Source: CAMAUF01 sp046152925
GTDB taxonomy: Bacteria > Chloroflexota > Dehalococcoidia > Tepidiformales > Tepidiformaceae
Assembly (NCBI GenBank): GCA_046152925.1
Contig: JBJXFX010000041.1
Coordinates: forward strand, 1-41,748
DNA: 41,748 nucleotides
Reading direction: 5' to 3'
The notes beneath the pieces are model-generated. The model saw only the letters and a list, made by a program, of their open reading frames with translations. It was not told where the DNA came from and did not search any database. Position 1 is the stretch's first letter. Each line of letters opens with the position of its first letter. A program made the translations under genes and the position numbers. Positions 16,492 to 23,825 of the stretch are shown here, piece after piece.

Positions 16492-17057
16492 ACACGACGC
16501 CGCGCATCAAGGCCTCGCAAATTGCGAAGGACTGGCACGTCATCGACGCTGCGGGCAAGCCGCTTGGCCGCGTCGCCACGGAGGCGGCAACGCTGCTCCG
16601 GGGCAAGCACAAGCCAACCTATGAGCCGCACCTCGATGACGGCGACTTCGTCATCGTCGTCAATGCCTCACAGGTGCGCGTCACCGGCCGCAAGGCCGAG
16701 ACGATGAAGTACTACCGGCATTCCGGCTATCCCGGCGGGCTCAAGTCGCGCTCGTATCCGGAACAGCTCGCGAAGTTCCCGGACCGGGTGATAGAGCGCG
16801 CCATCTTCGGCATGCTCCCGGGCGGCTCGCTTGGCAAGCAGATCGCGAAGCACTTGAAGGTGTATCGCGGCGCGAACCACCCACATCAATCGCAGATCAC
16901 CGGAAGCGAGCGTGCCCGCGCGGCGCGCGAGCTGGCGATCGAAGCCGCGATCGATGCAGGCCCCAAGAAGCCGGCGCGGCTGCGCCCGCTCTCCGTGCCA
17001 GACCAGGCCGACCAGTTCCCAGTAGCCGTCGATGTCCCAGCAGGGGCGGAGGAGTAA
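16488..17057 (+). CDS. rplM: 50S ribosomal protein L13 with C-terminal extension
   Basis: L13 is an early-assembly 50S protein. The product is 189 aa: the core contains WHVIDAAGKPLGRVATEAAT, GDFVIVVNASQVRVTGRKAE and AIFGMLPGGSLGKQIAKHLK, then YRGANHPHQSQ. About 45 residues follow, Ala/Pro-rich and acidic at the end, beyond the usual 142-150 aa. A longer in-frame reading starts inside truA; the ATG at 16488 overlaps the truA stop and gives a family-like start. rpsI follows after 3 nt. Confidence 0.96.
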   Translation: MNTTPRIKASQIAKDWHVIDAAGKPLGRVATEAATLLRGKHKPTYEPHLDDGDFVIVVNASQVRVTGRKAETMKYYRHSGYPGGLKSRSYPEQLAKFPDRVIERAIFGMLPGGSLGKQIAKHLKVYRGANHPHQSQITGSERARAARELAIEAAIDAGPKKPARLRPLSVPDQADQFPVAVDVPAGAEE

Positions 17058-17060
17058 GTC

Positions 17061-17459
17061 ATGGTTGACCAGCAGTACTTCTATGGGACCGGGCGCCGCA
17101 AGACCGCGGTCGCACGCGTGCGGCTCTACCCCGGGAACGGCGCCGTCGTGATCAACGGGAAGAGCCTCGAACAGGTCTTCTCGCGCGATGTCCACAAGCA
17201 AGAGGTGCTCTCGCCGCTGATCCGGCTGGGGCGCGAAGGCCGCATGAGCGCGCAGATTAAGTGCGCAGGCGGCGGCATCAGCGGCTGGGCAGGCGCCATT
17301 CAGATGGGCATCGCCCGCGCGCTCGTGGCGTCGGACCCCTCGCTGAAGCCGCAACTCAAGCGCGGCGAGAACCTGCTGACACGCGACTCGCGGATGAAGG
17401 AACGGAAGAAGGCGGGCCTGAAGCGCGCCCGCAAGGCGCCTCAGTACACCAAGCGCTAA
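17061..17459 (+). CDS. rpsI: 30S ribosomal protein S9
   Basis: S9 reaches the P-site tRNA with its C-terminal arginine or lysine tail. The 132-aa product contains FYGTGRRKTAVARVRLYPGN, GGGISGWAGAIQMGIARALV and the typical end RKKAGLKRARKAPQYTKR. It is the last gene of the ribosomal block; a strong hairpin follows 27 nt after the stop. Confidence 0.98.
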   Translation: MVDQQYFYGTGRRKTAVARVRLYPGNGAVVINGKSLEQVFSRDVHKQEVLSPLIRLGREGRMSAQIKCAGGGISGWAGAIQMGIARALVASDPSLKPQLKRGENLLTRDSRMKERKKAGLKRARKAPQYTKR

Positions 17460-17486
17460 GGCGCTGGTCCAGGACGTCCATCACGA

Positions 17487-17516
17487 CGAGGCCGTGCACG
17501 GAAGTGCACGGCCTCG
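17487..17516 (+). terminator. Terminator hairpin after rpsI
   Basis: Perfect 13-bp stem CGAGGCCGTGCAC / GTGCACGGCCTCG with a GGAA tetraloop, followed by a short TTCGTT. It closes the tuf-rpsI block. The gene beyond it runs on the opposite strand, so the hairpin may serve both directions. Confidence 0.9.
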
Positions 17517-17520
17517 TTCG

Positions 17521-17835
17521 TTACGGGCAGGCTGCGGCGCCCGCCGCGGGTGCGGCGTAAGCTCGGCCCCATTTCGAACCGCTTGTGCATCGCCGTGCTC
17601 GCCGCGGCGCGCTCTCTGAGCGCGGTGGTTGTGGCGCTGGCTCACATCGCAATCGATGCCGATTCTCGGGTGGGCGCTCGTCCGCGTCGACGCAGTGACC
17701 GGCGAAGCCCACGGCGAACTGATCGGCAACGTCTGGTACTACCGGCTGCGTGACTCGAGGCGGCTCGTCACGGAAGCCGATATCGGGCGACCTACCTCAC
17801 GCCTCGGCCAGGCCGCGAGTGAGAGCGCCTGTCTT
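17521..17835. other. Intergenic stretch, no supported gene
   Basis: 315 bp between the rpsI terminator and the end of the minus-strand dehydrogenase. Short open frames exist on both strands; none has a convincing ribosome-binding site or recognisable family sequence. A plus-strand frame near 17647-17780 reads like protein (VRVDAVTGEAHGELIG, then VWYYRLRDSRRLVTEADIG) and may be a decayed gene end, but I cannot name it. Confidence 0.4.
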
Positions 17836-18726
17836 TCAGCTCACCGGAAGCGGCGTGAAGTCGGCGGGATTCATGTGGAATTTCTCGCGCCAGAGGGCGC
17901 CGAGTTCGGCCTCCGAGAGAGGGAGGCCGTAGTCGACCCACTCTTCGTCGGTCACCCGGGCGCGGCCGGCGATGAGGTAGTCGCCGTCCCAGCCCACGAC
18001 GTGCCGCAGTTTGGGCTCGGGCGCGGAAAGGGCGTCATCGATCACCTCGGCGGCGAGCTCGGGCGGCGATGGGTCTTGCAGGCGCTTCATGAAGAGGTCG
18101 CCAAGGCGGAGCGCGAAGTCGACGGAGGGCGAGGACATGTCGGGCTCGGTCATGTTCTTGGCGAAGATCGGCGTGAGCACCACGCCGGGCTCGACGATGT
18201 GGACGCGCACGCCGAAGCGGCGCATCTCTTGGGCGAGCGCTTCGCTCAGCGCCTCCAACGTGTACTTCGAGGCCGCGTAGGCGCCCTGTGGCGAGCACAC
18301 GACGCGCCCCGCGACCGAGGTCACGTTCACGATCGCCCCGCTTCGGCGCGCGCGCATCGCCGGGACGACCGCCTTGATCATGCGGAGGGCGCCGAAGTAG
18401 TTCGTCTCCATCACGTCGCGGAACTCGGCGAGGTCGGTCTCTTCGATTGCTCCCCCAGCGCCGACCCCAGCGTTATTGATAAGGACGTCGACGGCGCCGG
18501 ACTCGCCCGTTACCGTCGCCATGCAGGCGTCGACCGAGGCCTGGTCGTTGACGTCCAGTTGGACCACGCGCAGGTCAATCGACTCGTCAGTCGCCAGCTG
18601 GGCCAGGTCGGCGCCGGCCGCGGGGTTCCGCATGGTCGCATAGACGCGGTCGCCCCTCCGCGCGAAATGGATTGCGCAAGCGCGCCCGATGCCGGTGCTC
18701 GCGCCGGTGACGAGTGTCACAACCAT
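17836..18726 (-). CDS. Short-chain dehydrogenase/reductase, classical type
   Basis: NAD(P)-dependent oxidoreductase of unknown substrate, 296 aa. Visible motifs are the cofactor loop TGASTGIG (residues 7-14), NNAG (84-87), and catalytic Ser137, Tyr150 and Lys154 (YAASK). The region after the active site (MRRFGVRVHIVEPGVVLTPI) and a long C-terminal part ending HMNPADFTPLPVS suggest the retinol-dehydrogenase-like subgroup. A 30-residue upstream extension is open but unlike the family; the ATG at 18726 has GGGAGGG in good position. A TACACT hexamer at 18761-18756 could be its -10 box. It is convergent with the ribosomal block. Confidence 0.88.
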   Translation of the reverse strand: MVVTLVTGASTGIGRACAIHFARRGDRVYATMRNPAAGADLAQLATDESIDLRVVQLDVNDQASVDACMATVTGESGAVDVLINNAGVGAGGAIEETDLAEFRDVMETNYFGALRMIKAVVPAMRARRSGAIVNVTSVAGRVVCSPQGAYAASKYTLEALSEALAQEMRRFGVRVHIVEPGVVLTPIFAKNMTEPDMSSPSVDFALRLGDLFMKRLQDPSPPELAAEVIDDALSAPEPKLRHVVGWDGDYLIAGRARVTDEEWVDYGLPLSEAELGALWREKFHMNPADFTPLPVS

Positions 18727-18834
18727 TCGAAACCCTCCCGTACTGGAACGGCGGCAGTGTAGCACGAGGGCGCATCGCCATGAGTGATCTCGTCCACAGT
18801 GGAGCTGTTCGGCCACGGCCCTGAGGCGCGCCGA

Positions 18835-18863
18835 TCGCCATCTTCGTAAGCGCTCGCTACAAT
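18835..18863 (+). promoter_or_regulatory. Candidate sigma-70-type promoter for the small membrane gene
   Basis: TCGCCA at 18835-18840 and TACAAT at 18858-18863 with a 17-bp spacer, about 37 nt before the ATG at 18901. Four of six -35 bases and five of six -10 bases match the consensus. Confidence 0.45.
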
Positions 18864-18900
18864 TCGCCCGTCCGCGAGACCGCGGACGCAGGGGGATCCC

Positions 18901-19161
18901 ATGTCACGCTTCCACAGCCGTCTCGCCACCGTCGCCGAGTTCCTTCGACACGAGGAAGGCCACGCCGCGCCCCTCCCGGGGATGCTCATCGCCGGCGCCG
19001 GGATGGTGCTCCTTGGCATCGGCGCCGCCAACGACACGGGCTGGCTCGCAATAGCCGGGGGCATCGGCGGCGCGGTCGGGATCGTCGCCGCGTTCCTCAG
19101 GCAGCACATGGGCGTGGAGTACGACATCTACAAGCGCCTCGACAACCTCGAAAAGAAGTAG
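18901..19161 (+). CDS. Small membrane protein, function unknown
   Basis: An 86-aa protein with a hydrophilic N-terminus (SRFHSRLATVAEFLRHEEGH), two glycine-rich hydrophobic segments (residues about 27-43 and 47-65) and a charged C-terminus with YDIYKRLDNLEKK, which could form a short coiled coil. I do not recognise the family. AGGGGG lies 6 nt before the ATG and a promoter-like element lies upstream, so it is probably a real, independently expressed gene. It stands alone between two dehydrogenase genes. Confidence 0.7.
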   Translation: MSRFHSRLATVAEFLRHEEGHAAPLPGMLIAGAGMVLLGIGAANDTGWLAIAGGIGGAVGIVAAFLRQHMGVEYDIYKRLDNLEKK

Positions 19162-19233
19162 GCTGGCCGCTCGGCCAAGATCCTTGCCACGGCCCGCGTA
19201 TCATGCGCGGCATCACTCCGGAGGGGATGCATC

Positions 19234-20046
19234 ATGGCCGGTTCGATGGAAGGAAAAGTCGCGATTGTAACCGGAGGTGGCTCCGGGATGGGGCGCTCGA
19301 CGAGCCTGCTCTTCGCTAAAGAGGGGGCCGCGATTGTCGTCGCCGATGTCCAAGACGAAGGCGGCCTCCAGACGGTCGCCCAGATCGAAGACACTGGCGG
19401 CCGCGCGAGCTTCATCCATACCGACACATCGAACGAGGACCAGGTCATCGCCATGGTCCAGCACGCGGCGAAGACCTTCGGCCGCGTCGACGCCATCGTC
19501 ACGGCGGCAGGAATTTCCTACGCGAACTTCGTCGAAAAAGACGAAGCGACCGACCCCTTCCGCCACCCGGACCAGGGCTCGATGCTCACGAAGCCGACCG
19601 CTCGCTGGCAGCGCGTCATCGACGTGAACCTGACGGGCGTGATGATCTGCGCGCGCGAGGCGGCGAAGCAGATGATCGCCGAGGGCCATGGGGGCACGAT
19701 CGTAAACTTCGCCTCGATCGCCGCCTTCAACCCGTCGCCGGTGATCGCCGACTACTGCGTCTCGAAGGTCGGCGTCGTGATGTTGACGAAGTGCCTCGCG
19801 GTCGAGCTTGGGCGCTATGGGATTCGCGCCAACGCGGTCGCGCCGGGCCCGATCGAGACGGCGATGACGGCAAGCTTGATGGAGTCGGGCGCGCTCCAAC
19901 GGCAGGCGGCTGCGCTGCCCTTGGGCCGCGTCGCGAAGCCCGAAGAGGTGGCGAACGTCATCCTCTTTCTCTCCAGCGAGGCATCGAGCTACATCACGGG
20001 CAAGACGATCGGCGTCGACGGCGGGACGAACACGGGGCTGGCGTAG
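19234..20046 (+). CDS. Short-chain dehydrogenase/reductase with an insertion
   Basis: NAD(P)-dependent oxidoreductase, 270 aa, substrate unknown. The cofactor loop is TGGGSGMG (13-20); the usual NNAG is TAAG (90-93); the active site is Ser161, Tyr174 and Lys178 (YCVSK). The end ASSYITGKTIGVDGGTNTGL is classical. Between the TAAG strand and the next helix it carries about 20 extra residues (EKDEATDPFRHPDQGSMLTK), which probably shape the substrate pocket. GGAGGGG precedes the ATG. The stop codon abuts an octamer repeat tract. Confidence 0.9.
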   Translation: MAGSMEGKVAIVTGGGSGMGRSTSLLFAKEGAAIVVADVQDEGGLQTVAQIEDTGGRASFIHTDTSNEDQVIAMVQHAAKTFGRVDAIVTAAGISYANFVEKDEATDPFRHPDQGSMLTKPTARWQRVIDVNLTGVMICAREAAKQMIAEGHGGTIVNFASIAAFNPSPVIADYCVSKVGVVMLTKCLAVELGRYGIRANAVAPGPIETAMTASLMESGALQRQAAALPLGRVAKPEEVANVILFLSSEASSYITGKTIGVDGGTNTGLA

Positions 20047-20124
20047 GAGTGGCGGAGTATCGGGGTGACGGAGTATCGGAGGCGTCTTCAGGAATACTCC
20101 GTCACTCCGCTACCCCGACACCCA
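20046..20124. repeat. Octamer repeat tract in inverted arrangement
   Basis: Four tandem 8-bp units on the plus strand (GGAGTGGC, GGAGTATC, GGGGTGAC, GGAGTATC; 20046-20077) are followed by four units of the same type on the minus strand (20093-20124, reading GGAGTATT, GGAGTGAC, GGGGTAGC, TGGGTGTC). The two halves form a perfect 12-bp stem (20065-20076 with 20094-20105) around a 17-nt loop. The tract starts in the last base of the preceding stop codon. It may act as a bidirectional terminator between convergent units. Confidence 0.75.
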
Positions 20125-20230
20125 CCGCCGCCGTCCTTCGCCCTTCAACAGGCGCCCAAACGACAGGCCGGGGAAGTGGGCGCCGGCGATGGGCGTCCCG
20201 CCGCCCTCAAGTTCGCGCGGTCGACGGCCG
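20110..20230 (-). pseudogene. 3' remnant of a metallo-beta-lactamase-fold hydrolase gene
   Basis: On the minus strand the last residues before a stop read TPIAGAHFPGLSFGRLLKGE followed by GRRRWVSG. This matches the usual C-terminus of metallo-beta-lactamase-fold hydrolases (AxHFPxxxFGR-type end). Upstream in the same frame, DAVVDHQPIEP vaguely resembles the GDV-HP segment, but the distance is too short and no metal-binding HxHxDH motif appears. I read it as a decayed gene end. The identification rests on about 30 residues. Confidence 0.4.
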
Positions 20231-20430
20231 TGGCGCCGCTGCCGCGGTTCGATGGGCTGGTGGTCAACCACGGCGTCGCTGTGTCCGTCTGCGCCCGCCT
20301 GTCGCCGACGGACCCCTGCGAAGAGTTGGCGCCGGAGTAGTCGGGAGGGCCGGCCGCCGGTTAGAGCGCGAAGGCGGGCCAATCGCTCCAGCGGGAGCAA
20401 GGCGGTCAAGCTTGAACTTGCACTCTCGTC

Positions 20431-21072
20431 TCAGCGCAGCCCGGCGTCGCGCGCACGGAGGATAGCCTGCGCGCGGTCTGCCACTTGCAGCTTGGCGAAG
20501 ATGCTCGTGATGTGGTTGCGTACCGTCTTGCCGCTAATCACAAGCTGGTCGGCGATCTCCGTGTTGTTCCGCCCCTGGGCGATGAGCCCGAGGATCTCCC
20601 GTTCGCGCTCCGTAAGCTCAGGAAACGGTCCGGCGGGCCGCAGCTGCGAAAAGTAGTGCATCATTCGTCGCGCCAGTGCCGGCCCGAAGATCGCCTCACC
20701 CGCGGCGGCCGCCCGCACCGCTGCCAGGATCTCGTTGCGCAACGCGCCCTTGAGGAGGTAGCCGCGTGCGCCTGCCTGCATCGCCGCGAACACCGACTCG
20801 TCGTCATCGAACATCGTGAGCATCACGACAGCGATATGTGGGCTGCCCTGCACGACCCGCCGGGTCGCCTCGATGCCGTTCAGCTGCGGCATCTGGATAT
20901 CCATGAGCACGACATCCGGCTGTTGGGCGAGCGAGAGTTCGACTGCGCGCAGTCCGTCTTCGGCCTCGGCCAGCACCACCATATCCGGGGCCGACGCTAG
21001 CAGGGCTCTCAGCCCGGAGCGAAACGGCGCCGAATCCTCAGCGATAACGAGCGAAATCGACGCACCACTCAC
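20431..21072 (-). CDS. LuxR/NarL-type response regulator, GTG start
   Basis: DNA-binding response regulator, 213 aa. The receiver domain has acidic pocket residues Glu11 and Asp12 and the phosphoacceptor Asp58 (VVLMDIQMP); the output is a LuxR-type helix-turn-helix (LTEREREILGLIAQGRNNTE, then KTVRNHITSIFAKLQV). The GTG at 21072 overlaps the kinase stop by 4 nt (GTGA); a longer upstream frame reads antisense to sense kinase codons and is not family-like. It is almost certainly the phosphorylation partner of the kinase immediately upstream. Target genes cannot be read from the sequence. Confidence 0.93.
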   Translation of the reverse strand: MSGASISLVIAEDSAPFRSGLRALLASAPDMVVLAEAEDGLRAVELSLAQQPDVVLMDIQMPQLNGIEATRRVVQGSPHIAVVMLTMFDDDESVFAAMQAGARGYLLKGALRNEILAAVRAAAAGEAIFGPALARRMMHYFSQLRPAGPFPELTEREREILGLIAQGRNNTEIADQLVISGKTVRNHITSIFAKLQVADRAQAILRARDAGLR

Positions 21073-22964
21073 TTCTGGACTCCCGCTTCTCGTTCGCCAG
21101 GCGCATGTTCCAGCGGCACGCGCAAGCATACCCGTGTGCCGCCGTCAGAGCGCTGCAGTTCGAGACGGCCGCCCACCTCGCTCGCACGGTCCTGCATCGA
21201 GCGAATGCCGATTCCTGCCGTATATTCTTCCGGCAGTCCCCGGCCGTCGTCTTCGATGTCGACTGTCAGCAGGCAATCACCTGCTTCAGACGGCGCGGCG
21301 ATGCGTACGCGACAGCGTTCCGCACCGGAGTGCCGGACGACGTTCGTCAACGCCTCGGCCGTTACGCGGAAGGCCGCGACTTCCACTGCGGCATCGAGTT
21401 CGGGCAAGACGTGCGCCTCGACCTCGACGAATAAGCCGGGCGAAGAGTTTTGCCGCGCGAGCCGCTCTATCGCGCCGACGAGCCCGAGTTCGTCCAGCGC
21501 CGGCGGCCGCAGCTGGTAGACGAGGCGGCGGACATCGTGGACGACCTCCTCCGCCTGCGCGGTCATCGATTCCAGGATCGCGCGGGCGGACTGTGGGTTC
21601 TCGTCCATGATTGCGCGCGCCGTATCGGCCTGCATCGCAATCGCTGCGAGCGCCGGCCCGAGGCCGTCGTGCAAGTCGCGCCGAATCCGCCGACGCTCTT
21701 CCTCGCGGCTCGCCAGGATCTCCCGCCGCGAACGCCGCAACTCCTGGTTCAGCCGCGCAGCCTGCACCGTTGGACCCGCCTGCCGCGCAATGAGCCGCAA
21801 CACTTCGCGGTCACGGTCGTCGAGCGACTCATCACGGGCGCGCGGCGTCACCAGCAGCGTGCCAACTTGCCTGCCTTCGTGCGAAATCAGGATGGCTACT
21901 CGCCCCAATCCCTGGGCCGCGCTGCCCGTGGCCGCCATGACTTCGCCGCTTTCGGCTTCGATTGCCACGAAGGGAACTTTGAGCAATGCAGCCACCGTCT
22001 CCACGATCGTCTGAATCATCGATTCCGGCGTGCCAGTCTCCAGCCGCCGGCCGAGTTCGTTCAGCACTGCCACCGGCTCGCCACGCTGGCCATAAAGCAT
22101 CCGGTTCACCACCTGCTGCAGCTGCTCCTGGATGCGCAGCCCGGCCACCGCCCAGATGCAGATCATCGCGAGAGCGTAGACCGGACCCAGCACGGGATAG
22201 AGGAAAAGCGGCAGGACGACGATAAGAATCGAAGTCCCGAGTACAATCGACGAGAGCCCGCCATAGACGAGCGAGCGGCGGATGAGCGTATCGGGGTCTG
22301 GGACTGGCGTTCGCAGCCATGCCAGGCCGAGCGAGATCGGAAGGACAGCGCCGCCCAGCACGACGAGCAGGTGGCCGGTCATGTGACGGTCTACCTCGCC
22401 GTCGCCGAGCGTTGCTCCCATGCCGACCGTGGCCGTCACCGCCGCGATGGTGAGGCCACTCGCTCCCATGCCATACCAGGTCCAGCGCAGCCGTTGCCGC
22501 TCGCTCAATGTGCCGTCGCGTTTCCTGAGCCGCAGCGATTGTCGTAGGAGCGCGAGCCAGCAGGCCCAGGGTGGGACGAGGAGGAGCCATCGCCAGCCGC
22601 CGCCGAAGGTGAGCGACTCCACCATCCCGGAGCCAAAGGCCCAGCTCGCGACCGTGTACGCCGAGAGCATGGCCAGCGGGTCGAGGTGGGGCCTTCGCAG
22701 CAGGGCCGCTCCGGCACCGATGCCGAGCACCGCCGCCGCGATGTCCAGCCCGCTGTGATAGACGGCGTGCGCCCCGGCGGAAATGTAGGCGGCCTGGAGA
22801 GATTCGCGCGCCGCCGGTGAGGGGTCTGCGAGATCGCCGAAGCGCGCGAAAAAGGCGGGCGCCCATGCTGCGAGCAGCGCGCCGGTGAACAGCCACCAGC
22901 CTGTTCGCGCCAGGGCCAGGCGATCGCTCGGCAGGCCCTGGCGTATGACGGTTGAGCGCGTCAC
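21069..22964 (-). CDS. Membrane sensor histidine kinase, HisKA_3 / GAF type
   Basis: Sensor kinase of the NarL-partner class, 631 aa from a GTG 2 nt after the upstream gene's stop. The first half has several hydrophobic membrane segments (for example GWWLFTGALLAAWAPAFFAR and LLVVLGGAVLPISLGLAWL). A GAF-like domain follows (VETVAALLKVPFVAIEAESG). The dimerisation domain carries the phosphoacceptor His432 in RRDLHDGLGPALAA, and the ATPase domain has EALTNVVRHSG, DDGRGLP and GIGIRSMQDRA. The membrane part is unlike common periplasmic sensors, so the signal is unknown. Translation is coupled to the response regulator. Confidence 0.92.
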   Translation of the reverse strand: MTRSTVIRQGLPSDRLALARTGWWLFTGALLAAWAPAFFARFGDLADPSPAARESLQAAYISAGAHAVYHSGLDIAAAVLGIGAGAALLRRPHLDPLAMLSAYTVASWAFGSGMVESLTFGGGWRWLLLVPPWACWLALLRQSLRLRKRDGTLSERQRLRWTWYGMGASGLTIAAVTATVGMGATLGDGEVDRHMTGHLLVVLGGAVLPISLGLAWLRTPVPDPDTLIRRSLVYGGLSSIVLGTSILIVVLPLFLYPVLGPVYALAMICIWAVAGLRIQEQLQQVVNRMLYGQRGEPVAVLNELGRRLETGTPESMIQTIVETVAALLKVPFVAIEAESGEVMAATGSAAQGLGRVAILISHEGRQVGTLLVTPRARDESLDDRDREVLRLIARQAGPTVQAARLNQELRRSRREILASREEERRRIRRDLHDGLGPALAAIAMQADTARAIMDENPQSARAILESMTAQAEEVVHDVRRLVYQLRPPALDELGLVGAIERLARQNSSPGLFVEVEAHVLPELDAAVEVAAFRVTAEALTNVVRHSGAERCRVRIAAPSEAGDCLLTVDIEDDGRGLPEEYTAGIGIRSMQDRASEVGGRLELQRSDGGTRVCLRVPLEHAPGEREAGVQK

Positions 22965-22966
22965 GA

Positions 22967-23368
22967 TCAGCGTGCGCCCTTGTGCGGACGGATTCCCGGG
23001 CGGAAAAGGAGAACCAGGCACGCGGTGAAGGTGAGCACGGCGGCGATGGACATCACGCGCAGGATGCCCGGCAGGCCGAATACTTCCGGAACAGAGAGCA
23101 GCAGCTGCACGATGCTCGCGACGACCAGCGTCCACCAGCCCCAACGTGCGTTCGCCAGCAGGCCGGCGAGACCGGCGAGGCCGATGGCTAGCGATCCGCC
23201 GTTGACGAAGTAGGTGAACACCGGGAAGTCATGGTCCGGGGCGATCCATCGGCCGCAGAGCCAGGTAACGCGGAGAGCGACCCACATGACGGCGATGATC
23301 TCGACCGTGCGCTTCCGATCGAGAAAGGCTGGAGCCGACTGGCTGGGTGGGTTGAGGACGGATTGCAT
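22967..23368 (-). CDS. Four-segment membrane protein upstream of the kinase
   Basis: A 133-aa protein with four hydrophobic segments (around TVEIIAVMWVALRVTWLCGR, GSLAIGLAGLAGLLA, WTLVVASIVQLLLSVP and AAVLTFTACLVLLF) and short polar ends. I do not recognise the family. The ATG has AGGAG at good spacing. The kinase GTG follows the stop by 2 nt, so the three genes form one unit. It could be a signal-input partner of the kinase; that is inference from position only. Confidence 0.75.
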   Translation of the reverse strand: MQSVLNPPSQSAPAFLDRKRTVEIIAVMWVALRVTWLCGRWIAPDHDFPVFTYFVNGGSLAIGLAGLAGLLANARWGWWTLVVASIVQLLLSVPEVFGLPGILRVMSIAAVLTFTACLVLLFRPGIRPHKGAR

Positions 23369-23599
23369 CTGAGAGCTCCTGGGTTAGGTCGAGCATTCAC
23401 TCGCCGGCCCTCACTCTGCCGCCTCGTGGGCCGGCCTCGCGCGGGGCGGCTGCCCCGTTCCAGGTCTCATCTTTCCTGGGAGCCACGCCGGGACGTCTGG
23501 CGCAGTATAGCCTCCAGCCCCAGCCATCGTAGGACAATCACCACGCGTTCGACGATGGAGCTTGCCTGCGGCGAACGCACCGCGGCATTCGACTGACAC
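23369..23599. other. Intergenic stretch upstream of the two-component unit
   Basis: 231 bp between the start of the minus-strand membrane gene and a gene remnant on the plus strand. It should hold the promoter of the two-component unit, but I see no convincing -35/-10 pair. No supported gene. Confidence 0.4.
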
Positions 23600-23780
23600 G
23601 CGGAGGTACTGCGGGAGCTTCGTCAGCGTGCGGCACGCATTCGACTCTCGCGAACGCCCGGCCGCGTCCACGTGGTGCCCCGACCCCTCGGCGAACAGTT
23701 ACGAGTTCGTGCTCCGCGAACTCTTTGGCTGCTCCGATGCGCAGGTCGCGAACCTCACCGTTTCCGGCCCACTCCAGTAG
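23600..23780 (+). pseudogene. Frameshifted C-terminal remnant of a CaiB/BaiF CoA-transferase
   Basis: One frame reads IRLSRTPGRVHVVPRPLGE up to about 23694; a second frame continues NSYEFVLRELFGCSDAQVAN and ends LTVSGPLQ at the stop 23778-23780. Joined, this is the standard end of family III CoA-transferases (RxSxTPGR...PLLGEHN-YVLRELLG-S--EIA-L---G). The join needs a frameshift near 23692. Nothing of the rest of the gene is visible upstream, where an in-frame stop lies at 23594. I read it as the truncated end of a lost gene. Confidence 0.6.
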
Positions 23781-23825
23781 TCGCCGTTTTCATTAGACTG
23801 TCGCTTAAAGCCAAGGGGGCCCGGA

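Noticed and set aside
17629..18762. 377-aa plus-strand open frame
   Set aside because: Mostly antisense to the minus-strand short-chain dehydrogenase, whose cofactor and catalytic motifs are intact.
19184..19204. TTGCCA and TATCAT before the second dehydrogenase gene
   Set aside because: The boxes are only 9 bp apart, too close for a sigma-70 promoter.
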